Program-made: the position numbers and the translations under genes
Assembly (NCBI GenBank): GCA_001949185.1
Contig: BDGG01000011.1
Coordinates: 931,696 to 995,695 of the forward strand
Direction: 5' to 3'
DNA: 64,000 nt
DNA from: Ramazzottius varieornatus
Taxonomy: Eukaryota; Tardigrada; Eutardigrada; Parachela; Ramazzottiidae
Notes under the pieces: model-generated
Seen by the model: the letters and a program-made list of their open reading frames with translations, nothing else
What the model was told of the DNA's origin: nothing
Databases searched by the model: none
In this document: positions 10,570 to 21,767 of the stretch, in pieces
Layout: every line of letters starts with the position of its first letter
Numbering within the stretch: position 1 is the stretch's first letter

Positions 10570-12280
10570 GTTGTGGGGCGGAATGAAACTTGCCTGAAAA
10601 CCAAGGTACGGTAGAAAGGAAAACACAGCTCGAGGTCTCTGCAGAACCTTGTCGAGAACTGCGGGTGCTTTTGAACTGGAAGGTTTCAATGCGGTGGCCA
10701 AAATTCTGCGTGTAAAACTGTACTTTAGATTAATTTTAATACCTTTTAATGTCTGAGAAACGTTCCGGAAAGGCTTTACCTCGTGTAAAACGACCGAATT
10801 CTTCAACAAGTACGTCACATCTTTCTCGGTATGGAAAATCCCTCATCGATGTTATGCTGCAGGACAATAAAATGGCTGTTATTGCATCAGTTGCCGACGG
10901 GCACGGGCTCTGCACGAATTTCTTGTTCGTGGAAATGGCGCCATAATTGATAAGAGGAAGGAAAGTTAATGGTTGAAACCAACGACTGTCTTTTCATTTT
11001 ATTCCATCCTGGCACCATCCAGGTTCGTAAAGTGGGAGTAAGATTAGTCAGCGGATCTTCTCGCATTTGTTCGGTGTTGACACGGATCCCAGCACGGACG
11101 CAGACCTTCTCTGCTTTGGAGAACTGAGCACTTGAGACCCTAAAAAAAAGAAAGAAGGCATACGTTTGACCAGCTTGCGCGCCAATAGTACCATCAGCAA
11201 AACTACCATCAACTCGTACTGCAACGAACCATGAGGTGTTGGATTTGGTCGGTAAGCATAGAACAGCAAGCGCGAACCACAGCTGTGAGGAGACCAACAG
11301 GATCAGAACGAGGGCGATCCCGTTATGATCAACACAGCCTGCCGGCCACAACACGACAAGCTGTGTTCAACTTGCATAATTCTGGGTTTTGAGGATAACG
11401 AAAATTTATTTGATGCACAAATACTGTAGCAAGTATTTTCGGCATGGAGATGTTTTTAACATCGTTTTTTGTGCAGTACCTGCAATACTGCAAGATTTCT
11501 AAGGTTACAGAAGATTTACGCGCGAGATCTATTGTCCTGCCACTCCTGCGCTTCTGCTCCAAGGTTCTGAGAGTCTCCTTAGTTTCTGGCAAGAAGACAG
11601 CAGGGTATTTTTAGTATCATCTTCGAAAGCGATCCTCGTAGACGCCGATTTAGCGTGGCTCTCTTACATGAAAGACAAAGCTTTGTGTGTGAGCGGCGCA
11701 AATCTTTCCATACGGTGCACAGAGAGTTTTGATACATAACCGTATGCAGGAGACATCCAATTAACCTTTACGGTTGCTCCTGGTTGGCAAGGAAGGTGTG
11801 TCGCAGATGGACAAAGGGAATCCTCGGAAACGACGGCTTTCAAAAGAAAAGCTTTGTGGCTTATTCAGCATTCTCCTGTGATACGCAGGTTCTTTGTGCC
11901 CAGCTTCCTTCTGCTTGCATTTAGGTATAGTACAGTGGCTGCCGCGACCGGGAGGCGATGGTGGTGGACATACTGTACATTTTTCATACGTCATTGCCTT
12001 CACTGCGAACCTTTCAAACTTGAATGTCTAACCGGGACTCAACCGCACAGTTGATAAAAACGTCGACGCACAGAGCGTATACTCGTTGCTGCAGTTTGGT
12101 AGGCAGGATATTAACGTCATCAGACAAAAACAACACGAACGGTCTAAACTGACATCAGAAATACATACGGGAAAGTTTAAAATTCTCTCTGTCATGAGCG
12201 AAAGTCAGACCGAAAGAAGAGGAGAGAGAAAGGAAGAGAGCAAAAAGTGTATTGCGGCAAGTCCGAATGTGTACATTCGA
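10570..12280. other. No firm gene; weak secreted-protein candidate
   Basis: On the minus strand between about 11350 and 10980 one frame encodes a hydrophobic leader-like stretch (IALVLILLVSSQLWFALAVL) and then ordinary soluble sequence. There is no ATG in a convincing place and no family resemblance. A 24-nt interval (GTATGCC...TTTTTTTTAG) in it looks like a minute intron but is a multiple of three, so it proves nothing. I leave it unannotated. Confidence 0.3.
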
Positions 12281-14346
12281 TCAGATCATGGTCCAGTAGG
12301 GCCAGTCCAGACTGGAGACGTTCAGATCACTCAGAGTTCCATTCTTAAGGAGAGCCACCAAGCGGCAAATGTTGGAGGAGTAGGTGCAGACGACAAAGTC
12401 CGCCATAGCTGCCAGGTAGATATTAATTACCATCTCCTTGGCGCTTTGCAGACGATCTGCTGCCGGCAAGGAGTTAAAGCCTTTCTGATCGCGGAATACG
12501 ACGGATGAGGAATTGAACCAGGGAGCGAGCTGAGCCTTCTCCACTTCCCGACGAAAATTCGTCACCTGCAAAACATCAAACCTTTTTTATTAATTTTAGA
12601 GTTTTTATTTACTGTTATTATGATTGTCTTATCTGGTGAGATGTATGTTTACCTGAAAACAGTCCTGAGCCATTTTCTCAAATTGCCGGCACACTTCCGG
12701 ATCGTCGCAAGAAACGAAGACTGTTCTTGAGCACTGTCCAGTGTTAGTGTGACACACTCTTCTCAGAGTTCGGACATAAAACAGTAGTGGGAAATCTGGT
12801 GTTTCACGCATGGCTACCTTATCGCCGCGACGAATGTGTACCGCCAAATAGCCACCACTAAAAGAGAGATCATTCTGACCCGAAAGTTTTCTGGATTTTG
12901 GTTTTGGGGATTTCTAAATGAGGTACCTTTCAGTAAGCTGCGTCCATACTTGTTTCACCACTGCAAATAATTCGGGTTGAAGATCGAGTAACGCTCTGGC
13001 GAGGATGCTTTTTCTTCTAAAAGTTTCATCTCTTCCCTTCGCATCTTCGTACTTGTCCCTGATATCGAAGAAGAAGTCTATGTAGTGTTCACTGTTCAGT
13101 TCCCTCAGCACATCTTTCCCTCCAGTCAACTCCGCTTCTCCATTCCGACCAATTTGCAGCTGAAACGTCTCGAACGTCTGCAAAAAAATCAAAAAAACAA
13201 TGTTATAGCATTTGTTTTACTGAACAGAAGACATGGGAGCTCAGCAAAGGGTTCGGCAAGACAGTTTTCCCAAGTGGCGCACTTTGTCAGTATTATTTGC
13301 GAGGAACGTGCGCCACCTGGGAACCCGAAGGAGTGACTACCCAGTGGCGCACGCCTCCAGTGCTGTTGGCTGAAGGACTGCGCCACTCAGGAAAACGATC
13401 TAGTCAAATCTTTTTGCCCAGCTTCCGAGTTTCACCTGGTTCACTGGGGTCCATTCAGCAACGTCCACCGTCCGGACGATTTGGCATGGAGAATCTGTTG
13501 TAAAGTCGCGAAAGAGTGCGGACCAGCTGACGTAATTCCACTGATATACATACAAGCGAAAGGTGCGTGATGTGAGCGAAGCATTGGAAAGGAGAAAGAC
13601 TGTCAAGGCGAAATTGACATTGGAAGCGAGGCCGGTGCCGGGACTCTCCAGACGACCGGAAGATATCACCGCAGCAGCGCAATAAGCGTTCTGTGAACAG
13701 GTCCTCAAGTATGCATTCTTGAAGTCTAAAACCTGAAAACACAAGAACCCGTTCCACGGAAGATTCTCCACAAAACTATTCATGCATGCATGTCGTGCCG
13801 CGCGCGCGCCCCTTTCACGCGGTAACGACGCAACCGTGCATACATCTGAGAAAGTAATAGATGTATGCACGTGCGCGTCGCAACGAAACCTCGAAATTGG
13901 GCCTGAAAATCAGAAAAAAATTATTCACGGTAAAACCCAATAATTTTATCATCAGCGGCTCCCGGGATCCTAGTCTACCTATGGACAGACAAGTGAATGA
14001 CATAATTTGTTTGTATAGTCCGGAAATAATTCCGTGTACGCAGCAGACTGTTTGTCTAGCTTCGCCCTTGACACCTTTGCCCACTCAACCTGCATTGATT
14101 TTGCTCTCAGTTTACAATTGTCTGGGGTGAAATCACTTCAGCTGTCTCCGGTGACGACAGACAACGTCGATGATGTCTACGGAATGCATCAACAGTGGAT
14201 ATATTTGAGAGAGAAGGTCACGGGACGTACCTCGGCTGCCTGGAAGTGCGCAGCCCATTCTTGCTCGAAATTTCTGGCAGGTGTGTCCGTTGGACGAAAG
14301 ACTATCTTCGAGCATGCCATACTGCCCGGAACCCACCACATATCCA
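12281..14346 (-). CDS. Alpha-1,6-fucosyltransferase-like (GT23), 5' end unresolved
   Basis: Exons 14346-14231, 13732-13436, 13177-12927, 12857-12653 and 12565-12281 join in frame with good GT/AG sites and end at a stop; one or more 5' exons are not identified. The family signature VHIRRGDKV corresponds to the HxRRxDK GDP-fucose-binding motif of FUT8. The C-terminal DFVVCTYSSNICRLVALLKN corresponds to the FUT8 DFLVCTFSSQVCR segment, and RTFRLYVYQW to its RTL-ILESQNW strand. FUT8 enzymes are Golgi type-II proteins that add core fucose to N-glycans. The reading stops soon after the catalytic core, so the C-terminal SH3 domain of vertebrate FUT8 is absent. Sequence is divergent and acceptor specificity could differ. 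The first listed exon is the least certain. Confidence 0.75.
13264..13400. repeat. Two intronic palindromes with GTGGCGCAC cores
   Basis: Two short hairpins in tandem fill most of the fucosyltransferase intron: 13264-13322 (CCCAAGTGGCGCAC ... GTGCGCCACCTGGG) and about 13338-13400 (CCCAGTGGCGCAC ... TGCGCCACTCAGGAAAACGA). They belong to the same family as copies in dynein introns at 53386, 57561 and 61801. Confidence 0.7.
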
Positions 14347-16043
14347 CTGCAAGGCATTTTAGCACTAATCCGTAAGAGTCGGAGCCAGAGTATTGAAGTG
14401 TGAGATGGATCCAGAGCCAGAGAAAGAAACCTGGAAGACACAGCATTAAAAAAATCGAAATCAAACGCGAAATCCAATGAAAGAGAACGAACACGTGACT
14501 TCTACCGTACAGTCCACGGTATCTTGTCACGTGGTCACACAACCGAACTTGAATCACTGAGAATGACTGATTGAACTTGTTGATTGGGCCGACTAGCATA
14601 CCAACGATAACAACACGAAGAATAATTCCTTTCACCGTCCAAACCGGCGCAGATAAGAGTCGGATGTTTGACCGCGATCCTGAAGATCCTGGAGCATACC
14701 GCATAATGTGTTGGGATCGTTGGTAACGTTCCCAGTGAACCTTTGCTCCTCACAGCAGACGTTGTAAAACGGATGATATCAAACCTTGATGATATCTTCA
14801 GCGCCTTCCAGATACTCTTCGGGTTGATTCCGTCCCAAGCAGCGTTACGGTACACTCACAGTCACAGAGCTACATCGTAGTCAGATTTATCCATCCCGGA
14901 CCATCCCTCACTGATAAGGGGAACGTAAAAGCAGTTGCTTCCGGCGGAGTGCGGTGCATGACATAAAAGAGAATGTGCATAGGGCGGACCAATACGGAGT
15001 TCAGACCGCCTTCGCTCCAATCACATATTGTGTTAACAATAATTTGACCACTGGCCATGAGGGCAGCCTTCTATCTCAACTTGTACTGTATACTCTCCCG
15101 AAATTCACGTACGTCACTCCATTCAGAGTGTAAAACTAGACGGTAAGACCCCAATGATTTGAGAGTCAGTGACGTACATGAATTTCGGGAGAGCATACAG
15201 TAGCTTAATCGTTGAATGGACGGCAGCAAGGAAACTTCTGAACCGGATCTGCGTTTGGAAATTTCTTCTTTTTATACAGTAATCGGCCTCTCCTCGAATT
15301 GTCTTTCTTTCTTGTAATCCCTCGGGAGGTGGGCGATTAACGCTGCGCCATCTGTATTCCAGAACGAAGATTTCCTACTGCGGTCTGCTGGAAGGTAGCT
15401 GCAGCAATCCTGATAACACGACTCTGCAGCAAGCTTGCGATTTTCTCTTACGCGAAGTATTTAGGTATTTCACCACATTGCAACATTTCGTTCTTCCTGT
15501 TCAGAGTCAGTTTTCTAAATTCATGCTGAGGTATAGACGATCGAATCGTTTTTATTTCTAGCGATGTTGGTGTATCATCACTCGAATGCTGGAACAGTCA
15601 TTACAGCGAAGAGCGAACCGTAGCGTACTGAGAGGATCCTTTTTATAAGTTTCGTTCAACTGTGCGCGAACCTCGCGCGAGCTTTGCCAGGAAGTAACTG
15701 TAAAAAGTAAGTGAATCAACCTGCGTGGACAACATCAGCAGCTGGTTACAAAACTACCACTGTTCAGAACCGTACCAGCAGGGTTCGACGTCGTCAAGTT
15801 GATTGGCCGTATCAAGTGGCCGACTTGGCTCAGTCTTTTCCATAACTTGGGTTGCTTGAGCAGTACAATAGTGTCTTACAAGGTCGGCTTGTGTGCAAAA
15901 GAACAAGACTGTCTTCAGCCAATAAATAAAGAAGAAAAGTTGCTAATCAGACCGTGATTTCAACTTTGAAACCATTTTATCGCCGGTATTACCGTAGAAG
16001 GAACAGGTATCACAGAAAAATTCAGCGCTACCGCCTGTCGAAG
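14347..16043. other. Probable 5' exons of the fucosyltransferase, otherwise empty
   Basis: A minus-strand stretch near 14770-14850 reads YRNAAWDGINPKSIWKALK and could be a coding exon, but I could not join it in phase. The rest shows no gene apart from the MITE at 15086-15200. Confidence 0.35.
15086..15200. mobile_element. 115-bp palindromic MITE, TA target duplication
   Basis: Inverted ends CTGTATACTCTCCCGAAATT and its near reverse complement at 15163-15200 are flanked by TA on both sides (15084-15085, 15201-15202), as expected for a Tc1/mariner-type passenger. Confidence 0.8.
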
Positions 16044-18465
16044 TTAAGCCGGTGGCGCGCACTGGGTGAAGACTTTGTAATGGAGGATGCTGATACCGCC
16101 AGCAGAGTCAACTGCCGCAACGTACACATTCTCTTCCACGGCACCCAATGTTCCTTGATAAGGAAACTGTCCTTGTATGCCGAGGACGGCGTTGGGGTTG
16201 TTATTTGTGGCGATAACGATCACCCCATCGGACGTAACGCTACAAGAAGAACCAGATATTTTGCTTTCTACAGTATATGACAGTATATATTTGGAGCCTG
16301 ATTGTACCTGTAAGCCCTGTCGAAACTCACGTCGGCGAAGGGCGCGTTAATATAGTAGGAAATCCTTCCTCCTTCCGGGTCTACCGCCTGTGTATTGAAG
16401 TTTACGTTACGCCCATATTAGAGAAAGTCGAGTGTCAGTTCTGAACTGTAGTGTCGTACCGTAACGAAACCGAGAGGGCTAGGTAGGTAGGTGGCAGCAC
16501 CCAGTATATCATTAGAGTCCTTGCAGTTCACAAAGATCCCAGGGTTTCGATTGTTACCTGTCGGAAACACCGTTCAATGCAACTTTGCGATTGCAGTGTG
16601 GTATAGGAGCGTGTTATGAGAGTGGTACCCAAAGTAACGGTAAAAACGTCACCAGGTGGCGTCAGATAAGTAACAGGCTGGAAGATGGGTGACGGTGGAG
16701 TGAAAAGCGGTGGTCCGCCAGTACTGGACACAAAGTTGGGCAGACAGTTGATGGTAATGGTCAGGATGGTCGAACCCTGCAGAGCTCCGGCCATGGCTAT
16801 CAGGGTGAACTGGCCGTTGACGAAGCCTCTACTGGGTATTTGCGTCAGGAGGATACGCGCAGCGGGCAACACGGTGCCAAGTATGGTTCCAGTGGAGCTT
16901 ATGACTGACAGGTAAGATACCGAGGGGATCAGCTGGAAACGGAAGTTAACACCGGGCGCGTTCGATATCTAGAAGAAAGAACCGTTGAAAGACGAGCACA
17001 ATCCATAGAAAGGGTGTCCGTACCGTGACATCTCCGATGACGACAGGGGAAGGTAGGCTGGATGAACTGATCAACGGTGGACAGTACAGGTGTTTGGAAA
17101 AAGAAGTGGGCGGGTTAAACAGAACGCTGCCGCTGGCCGCATACGCTACGCTGACAGAAATATGGTAAGCTTGAGTTTAGCTGAGCTTATATCACAACAC
17201 GCTTTCGAAAGCAACTTACGATCGGAACATGGTGCGTTACATCTGTACATCATATTTATCCTAAAATGCCAGGCAAGACGGTAAATGCGCTATTTTGGGG
17301 AAACCTTGAGTACCTCAAGCATGGCGGTAGGAAATGTGCTTACAGAAGACAGTCGGTCCTTGACAAACGAGGAAGGTTTCCAATGACGTTCGACCCAACT
17401 GATATCAGAACAAGAGCATAAGAACGTCGGTCGAGAGGGAGTTCACAAAGAAAAGAACTCACCGGGTATGAAGACCGGACGATTCCGCGACTTGGCGAAT
17501 TGTTCACCGGACACCAATGTCACCGACTTGTAGTCGAAAGTACTAGCAATGGTAGCGATGGAATTATTGGCGTACGCTGCGAAGAGGTTGTATTTTTGTA
17601 GTGAGGGCGCCACCAACATGTTGGGGACAGCGGACTGGAACAGCAAGAAATTGTTGCGGTCCTGACGGTTGTGTTCGTTACGGATGCCCAGCAGGTTCAT
17701 GAGTATGCGCATGGTGTCTCGTTGCGTGTCCAGACAGGCTCCCGGTAGTGCTCCTGCGCGACTTTGCTCTCCCACATCCGTCACCGCGCCTGGGTATGAT
17801 TTTGAGCCGAAGATGACCGCCACTTGACCGAATCCGTTGTTGCGAATCAACCCTATCATGTATAACCTCAAAATACTGTATTTCTCCTGGTTCGCTTAAA
17901 GTTTACCTGGAAATGTGTAGCAGGTTTCGATCACGCTGCAAGAGACAGGTTGATGGGTGGGAGGCTCGTCAGACACGTCTGAGTTTCTCAAGTAATTTTA
18001 GCATGATTTTGTTTGGCAATTATTAAGTACTGTACGACTCAATGGCCGAGACAAACGTACCCAGCTGTCAGACGATTGCGAAAGACGATAAAATCACTGT
18101 TCCGGTCGGTGGCGTTGGAGAAGGGCTGAAATCGGATGCATCCACCGGTGTCGGAACTTATTTGGTTCATGGCCGCATTGAGGGTAGAAATATCCTGATT
18201 ATCTATCCAAAAAACAAAATAGAAGGTTGCTCAACACCACAATACATACATTTGCACATGCAAGAATCAGTACATCCCAAAAAAACTTACTAAAGTGGTT
18301 GGCTTGTAGTTGATAAGGTATTCGGGAAGGATTAGGCCACAGAGTGAAGCGCTGGTCGGATCCCAGCACGGCGCCTTTTACCAGTGTCGGTAAGACGGAC
18401 AAAATGACCAGCGCCAGGAAATGGATCTTGTCAGAGCACCACCTGTCATGGTTGGATCGTTCCAT
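16044..18465 (-). CDS. Inactive astacin fused to cadherin-like region
   Basis: Ten exons: 18465-18291, 18202-18061, 17935-17907, 17852-17463, 17398-17344, 17150-17024, 16968-16558, 16519-16460, 16387-16331, 16307-16044 (1710 nt, 569 aa). A hydrophobic leader follows ATG 18465. The astacin fold is recognisable from RFTLWPNPSRIPYQL, GGCIRFQPF, GACLD, EHNRQDRNNF and FDYKSV, and the four usual cysteine positions are kept. The zinc site HExxHxxGxxH reads RILMNLLGIRN: all three histidines and the catalytic glutamate are replaced (R164, I165, N168, N174), and the Met-turn SVMHY has become SVTLV. It should therefore bind no zinc. From about residue 290 the sequence is cadherin-like (SYLSVISSTGTILGTV, GQFTLIAMAGALQGSTILTI, AVDPEGGRISYYI). 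No transmembrane segment is seen. The last intron would be only 23 nt. Confidence 0.8.
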
Positions 18466-19215
18466 TCTTCCAACTCCGGTTAAAAGCAAATCCGTCTTTA
18501 CTGCCGTGGTCTAAAAAGAAATACGAACCGGGATTTCACAAACATTCGCAAAATAGCGAACATTTCGGTTCTCGGATATATACTGTCATACATTAACCGA
18601 TGAAAATCGTGATACGAATATTCACAGTAAAAACGTTTCTGTCAGTTTACGGTGCCATCAGCCTGATCCTGGTGTTTGCCTGCCCGACTCGGTCAAACAG
18701 GCTCGTTAATATTCAGTGGCACCGGCAACTAGCAATTATGACAGTCAAACTAATCGGTATCACCGGCACAAGCGATAAAGAGCCGTCATCGTGAAGGCGC
18801 GCATGCAAATGAGAGATACACATCAGACAGAGGACAGACCTGTTGGCTGCATTGGGAGTACTCGTCTGCAAACATGGCCGCTGTCCGTTAACCGCACATC
18901 TTTTTCGGGATTTCTAAACTTGAACTTGGCCCTCCGCGCTATTCAGCTTGCTTGTCGGGTCGGCAGACTCTCTCATACCGATAACTGAACTCGATGGGAA
19001 ATCACAAAGCAAACTAGTCAACAGGTGCAGACTTGGTCAATCAAACGCACAATGTCGATGTTGTCGAAGACCCCATATCTCGTGGCTCGCCTAACATTTC
19101 GAAGACTCTTCTGTGTGAAAGACTTAGGACCGAAATGAGTAAACTACGATTTTGTTTCGGTACCAATAACGAGATTCTAGAAACGAGGCTGGCCTGATTT
19201 TACGGGTATATATAC
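18466..19215. other. Intergenic with a dispersed-repeat fragment
   Basis: No gene is supported. Bases ~18855-18990 resemble ~31876-32000 (shared CCGCTGTCCGTTA and ATTCAGCTTGCTT-like stretches). They may be a decayed coding repeat, but neither copy has an open frame across the match. Confidence 0.45.
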
Positions 19216-21015
19216 TCAGAAAACTGGTAAACTGCGTGCTTCCGTTTCCAGTTCGTCGCAATCTGTGTCGCCTATACCGCTAAAGGGAGACCTAGTTTTA
19301 TCGAAGAGGACTGGCACCGTTCGTGTGAGAGTATCCTGTCCAATACTGTAAATCGAAATACCGTGATTGAATCTGAAGCAAGTAACGCCATTTTGTCTCC
19401 TGGATATTCAGATACGAAAAAATCACATGGCTTTCCATGAATAGCGACAAGTTTCCTGAGCTTCAGTCATAATCCAGGTAGCAGAGCGTTTCCTTCAGAT
19501 TGCCTCCTGTCAGGCCTATTTGCGAATCAATCGAAGTGGTCGGGCCGGTACGAAAAAGTCCCACGTTCTTTTGTCGTTCCACATTATGAAGTTCCAAACG
19601 CAATCTGGTATCACCACGTTTTACAAGTCGAAACTCTGTACATTGGCCAGTCCATGCTTCGATACTTGCTGGAGTCAAAAGTTCCATGGGCGAACTCAGG
19701 GACTGTTGTTTCTTGTTCCAAACGACACGGAAAGATATTAGACCAGACTGCGTTGCCGTTGCCGGTGCGGTACGTTATCTCCTAGCTCCAACTCCTCCTA
19801 AGCGTGGCTCCGAAGAACCTCGAACCCGAAGAACGCTTTTCGCTAACAGCTTCGCACCCGAACAGCACATGCCCCCTGAAATATGTCCTTTATTCTCGAA
19901 GAACTACGGCTCCGAACAGCTTCGACCCCCAACAGTCACGAACCCTATTAACTTCAGCCCGATGGTCACTCTGCCCTAGAAGAATTTTCTCCGTAAACAA
20001 ATTTGAAATTTCCGTGACAATCTGTTGTATTGTTTGGACTATGGACTTGCCCTCCTGGCCCTTCCTGAGTAGTCCAACGATGAACCGGCGAAAGTGTTTC
20101 TCGAAGCTCGAACCGGGAGAGAGAACGTTTTCCCGAAGTGGGCTGCTGTTAAGCGAAGCACTTCGTACTGAATAACTTGAGCGGCAAACCGTTGGTTCGA
20201 TCAAATCGATGCATGTCATTTCTCACAGCATCATTCTCATTCGCGCTTTTCTTTCTAGTTGTGGTCCTTTGATAACTATACAAAATTACCCTACCGGCTG
20301 ACCTGATTATTTTCAGTTACATTTAGCTTTTATGCTGCAGAAGTCGAATTGTCTGTCCCGGCCAACGAAAGTGGTGGCTCGGCTTTGGAGAACGCAGCTT
20401 TTGTTTCTGGTGCCAACAACAAACCGAGCTTGGTTTCGTTCGTCAAGTCATTCAATTGAGGCAATATGATGTTCATAAAGGATTCATAGAAGCAATCGTT
20501 AAAAATTTTTGACGGTGCAGTGATCAGGTGCTTCTCAGAAAACTTGTCTAGTGGGAAGCGTTTCCGGGCAAGGTGGTCTTCGGTTCCGCGGTTCTTCGGG
20601 GTCGAAGTTGTTCGGGTTCGAGGCTGTTGGGGAAAGTGGTATTCGGGTCTGGCTTTGATTTTTCGGGGCAAGAGTTCTTCGGGTTCGAGTATGTTGGGGG
20701 AAATTGTTATCAGGGTTCCAGGTACGGGGCCCAAGCCGTACCTCGCACTTCGTTATTTGCTGGTATTTCTGCAAAAGATCGTTACATGCGGTGTATGCAT
20801 TGTCTGAACGTATCGACATGAACAATTGACTCACGGACATTTGATTTGTAAGAATTGAACTCACGAAGTTTGTCCGTGTCATTCATTGCACGCTGGAAAA
20901 TGTACAGCTGTTTCGAAAGTTCCGCCAAAACTGATAGGATAGGTTGAGGTGGCCAGGCGCACGAGAACGAGTTCGAGCTGTTTTGGCTGTACCACGTCCC
21001 GCTCCTGTCGGGACA
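19216..21015 (-). pseudogene. Avidin-like pseudogene split by a transposon
   Basis: Paralogue of the gene at 34367-35620. Exon-like pieces are 21015-20865 (with GTWYSQNSS), 20768-20742, 19769-~19666 (SFRVVWNKKQQ, then WTGQC ending at a T|GTACAG donor), a piece ending at 19427 (TWIMTEAQ) and 19345-19216 (IGQDT). Intron positions match those of the intact copy. Two defects are visible. A 964-bp fold-back element sits inside the exon between codons for VRG and TATQSG, with a TAA in frame just inside it. There is also a frameshift before TWIMTEAQ relative to the paralogue. The first biotin-contact Asn of the GTWYN motif is Ser here. Splicing out the element is conceivable, but the second defect argues for a dead gene. 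The signal peptide exon was not found. Confidence 0.7.
19774..20737. mobile_element. Fold-back element, copy B, exact GTAC duplication
   Basis: GTAC lies immediately outside both ends (19770-19773 and 20738-20741). The outer ~180-bp arms are inverted and consist of degenerate ~12-nt units (CTCGAACCCGAAGAAC, CCAACAGC and so on). The ends align with those of copy A at 726-2507. In the paralogous intact avidin gene the corresponding coding sequence is continuous, which independently fixes the insertion boundaries. No transposase is recognisable, so it is probably non-autonomous. Confidence 0.8.
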
Positions 21016-21767
21016 CTGAAGAGGACGATTGGGACTGAAGACGCGATTACTTTGAGTACGGTACTGATCTTCGATGCCACAAGCCGTTTTTACATTAAAG
21101 AAACCTAATGTTTCTGTGGCTGAGCCTCCGCCAACCGTCGGCTTCCCAGTGAAGCTGAAAGTTTTGCGAGAGGAATCCGATGTGCTGATGTCGCACCAGC
21201 ACAAACCATAAAAAACTCCAGACGGTTCTGATTTCCCCCGACGGGGAGGCGGAGTTAAATGAAACTTGGTTTTTGACTGGCCATCGTGCTGTTTCCGGCA
21301 GCCCGTTGAACTTCCATGAAATTTCGTTTTCGAAGCTTTCGTTTAGTCCGACATTTTGTTTATCTCCGCGATGTTGACTCAAAAATTGTCGCCTTTTCCA
21401 TCATCAAAGATATCTAGCGACCTAGGAACGGAGTACCGAAGACAGAATCGAGGAAATAGACTTACCCAGGACAGAATCGAGGAACTAGACTTTCCCCGAC
21501 AAAACTTTTGTCGGGGAAAGTCTAATGTTCAGGTATTGTCTGGTGCATGGGCGGTTTGGGTTGCAGCTTTTTTGTGATCGAAAACCATGTATTTATCTTA
21601 CTCGACAGGTTTTACTCACTTAGATGGCAGCACTCCCCACGCGAATCTCACCACTTATCGTATTGAACTTTGGAAACCACACATTATTAACAATAAGTGT
21701 TGTAAACCATGTGTGCGGTTAGAACGAATAGCCTGAACGGTAATAAACTGACAAGCGTCGAAGAAGG
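21016..21767. other. Intergenic with tandem repeat and hairpin
   Basis: GACAGAATCGAGGAA(A/C)TAGACT-like units repeat at ~21441 and ~21472, and a perfect palindrome follows at 21487-21523. An upstream exon of the avidin pseudogene may lie here but was not identified. Confidence 0.5.
21487..21523. repeat. Perfect 18-bp-arm palindrome
   Basis: AGACTTTCCCCGACAAAA, one base, then its exact reverse complement. The one-base loop means it would extrude as a cruciform rather than a normal stem-loop. Confidence 0.85.

Noticed and set aside
10980..11354. Minus-strand candidate secreted protein
   Set aside because: No ATG at the apparent start, no family resemblance, and an internal poly-T acceptor-like tract that cannot be interpreted; mentioned only as a weak candidate.
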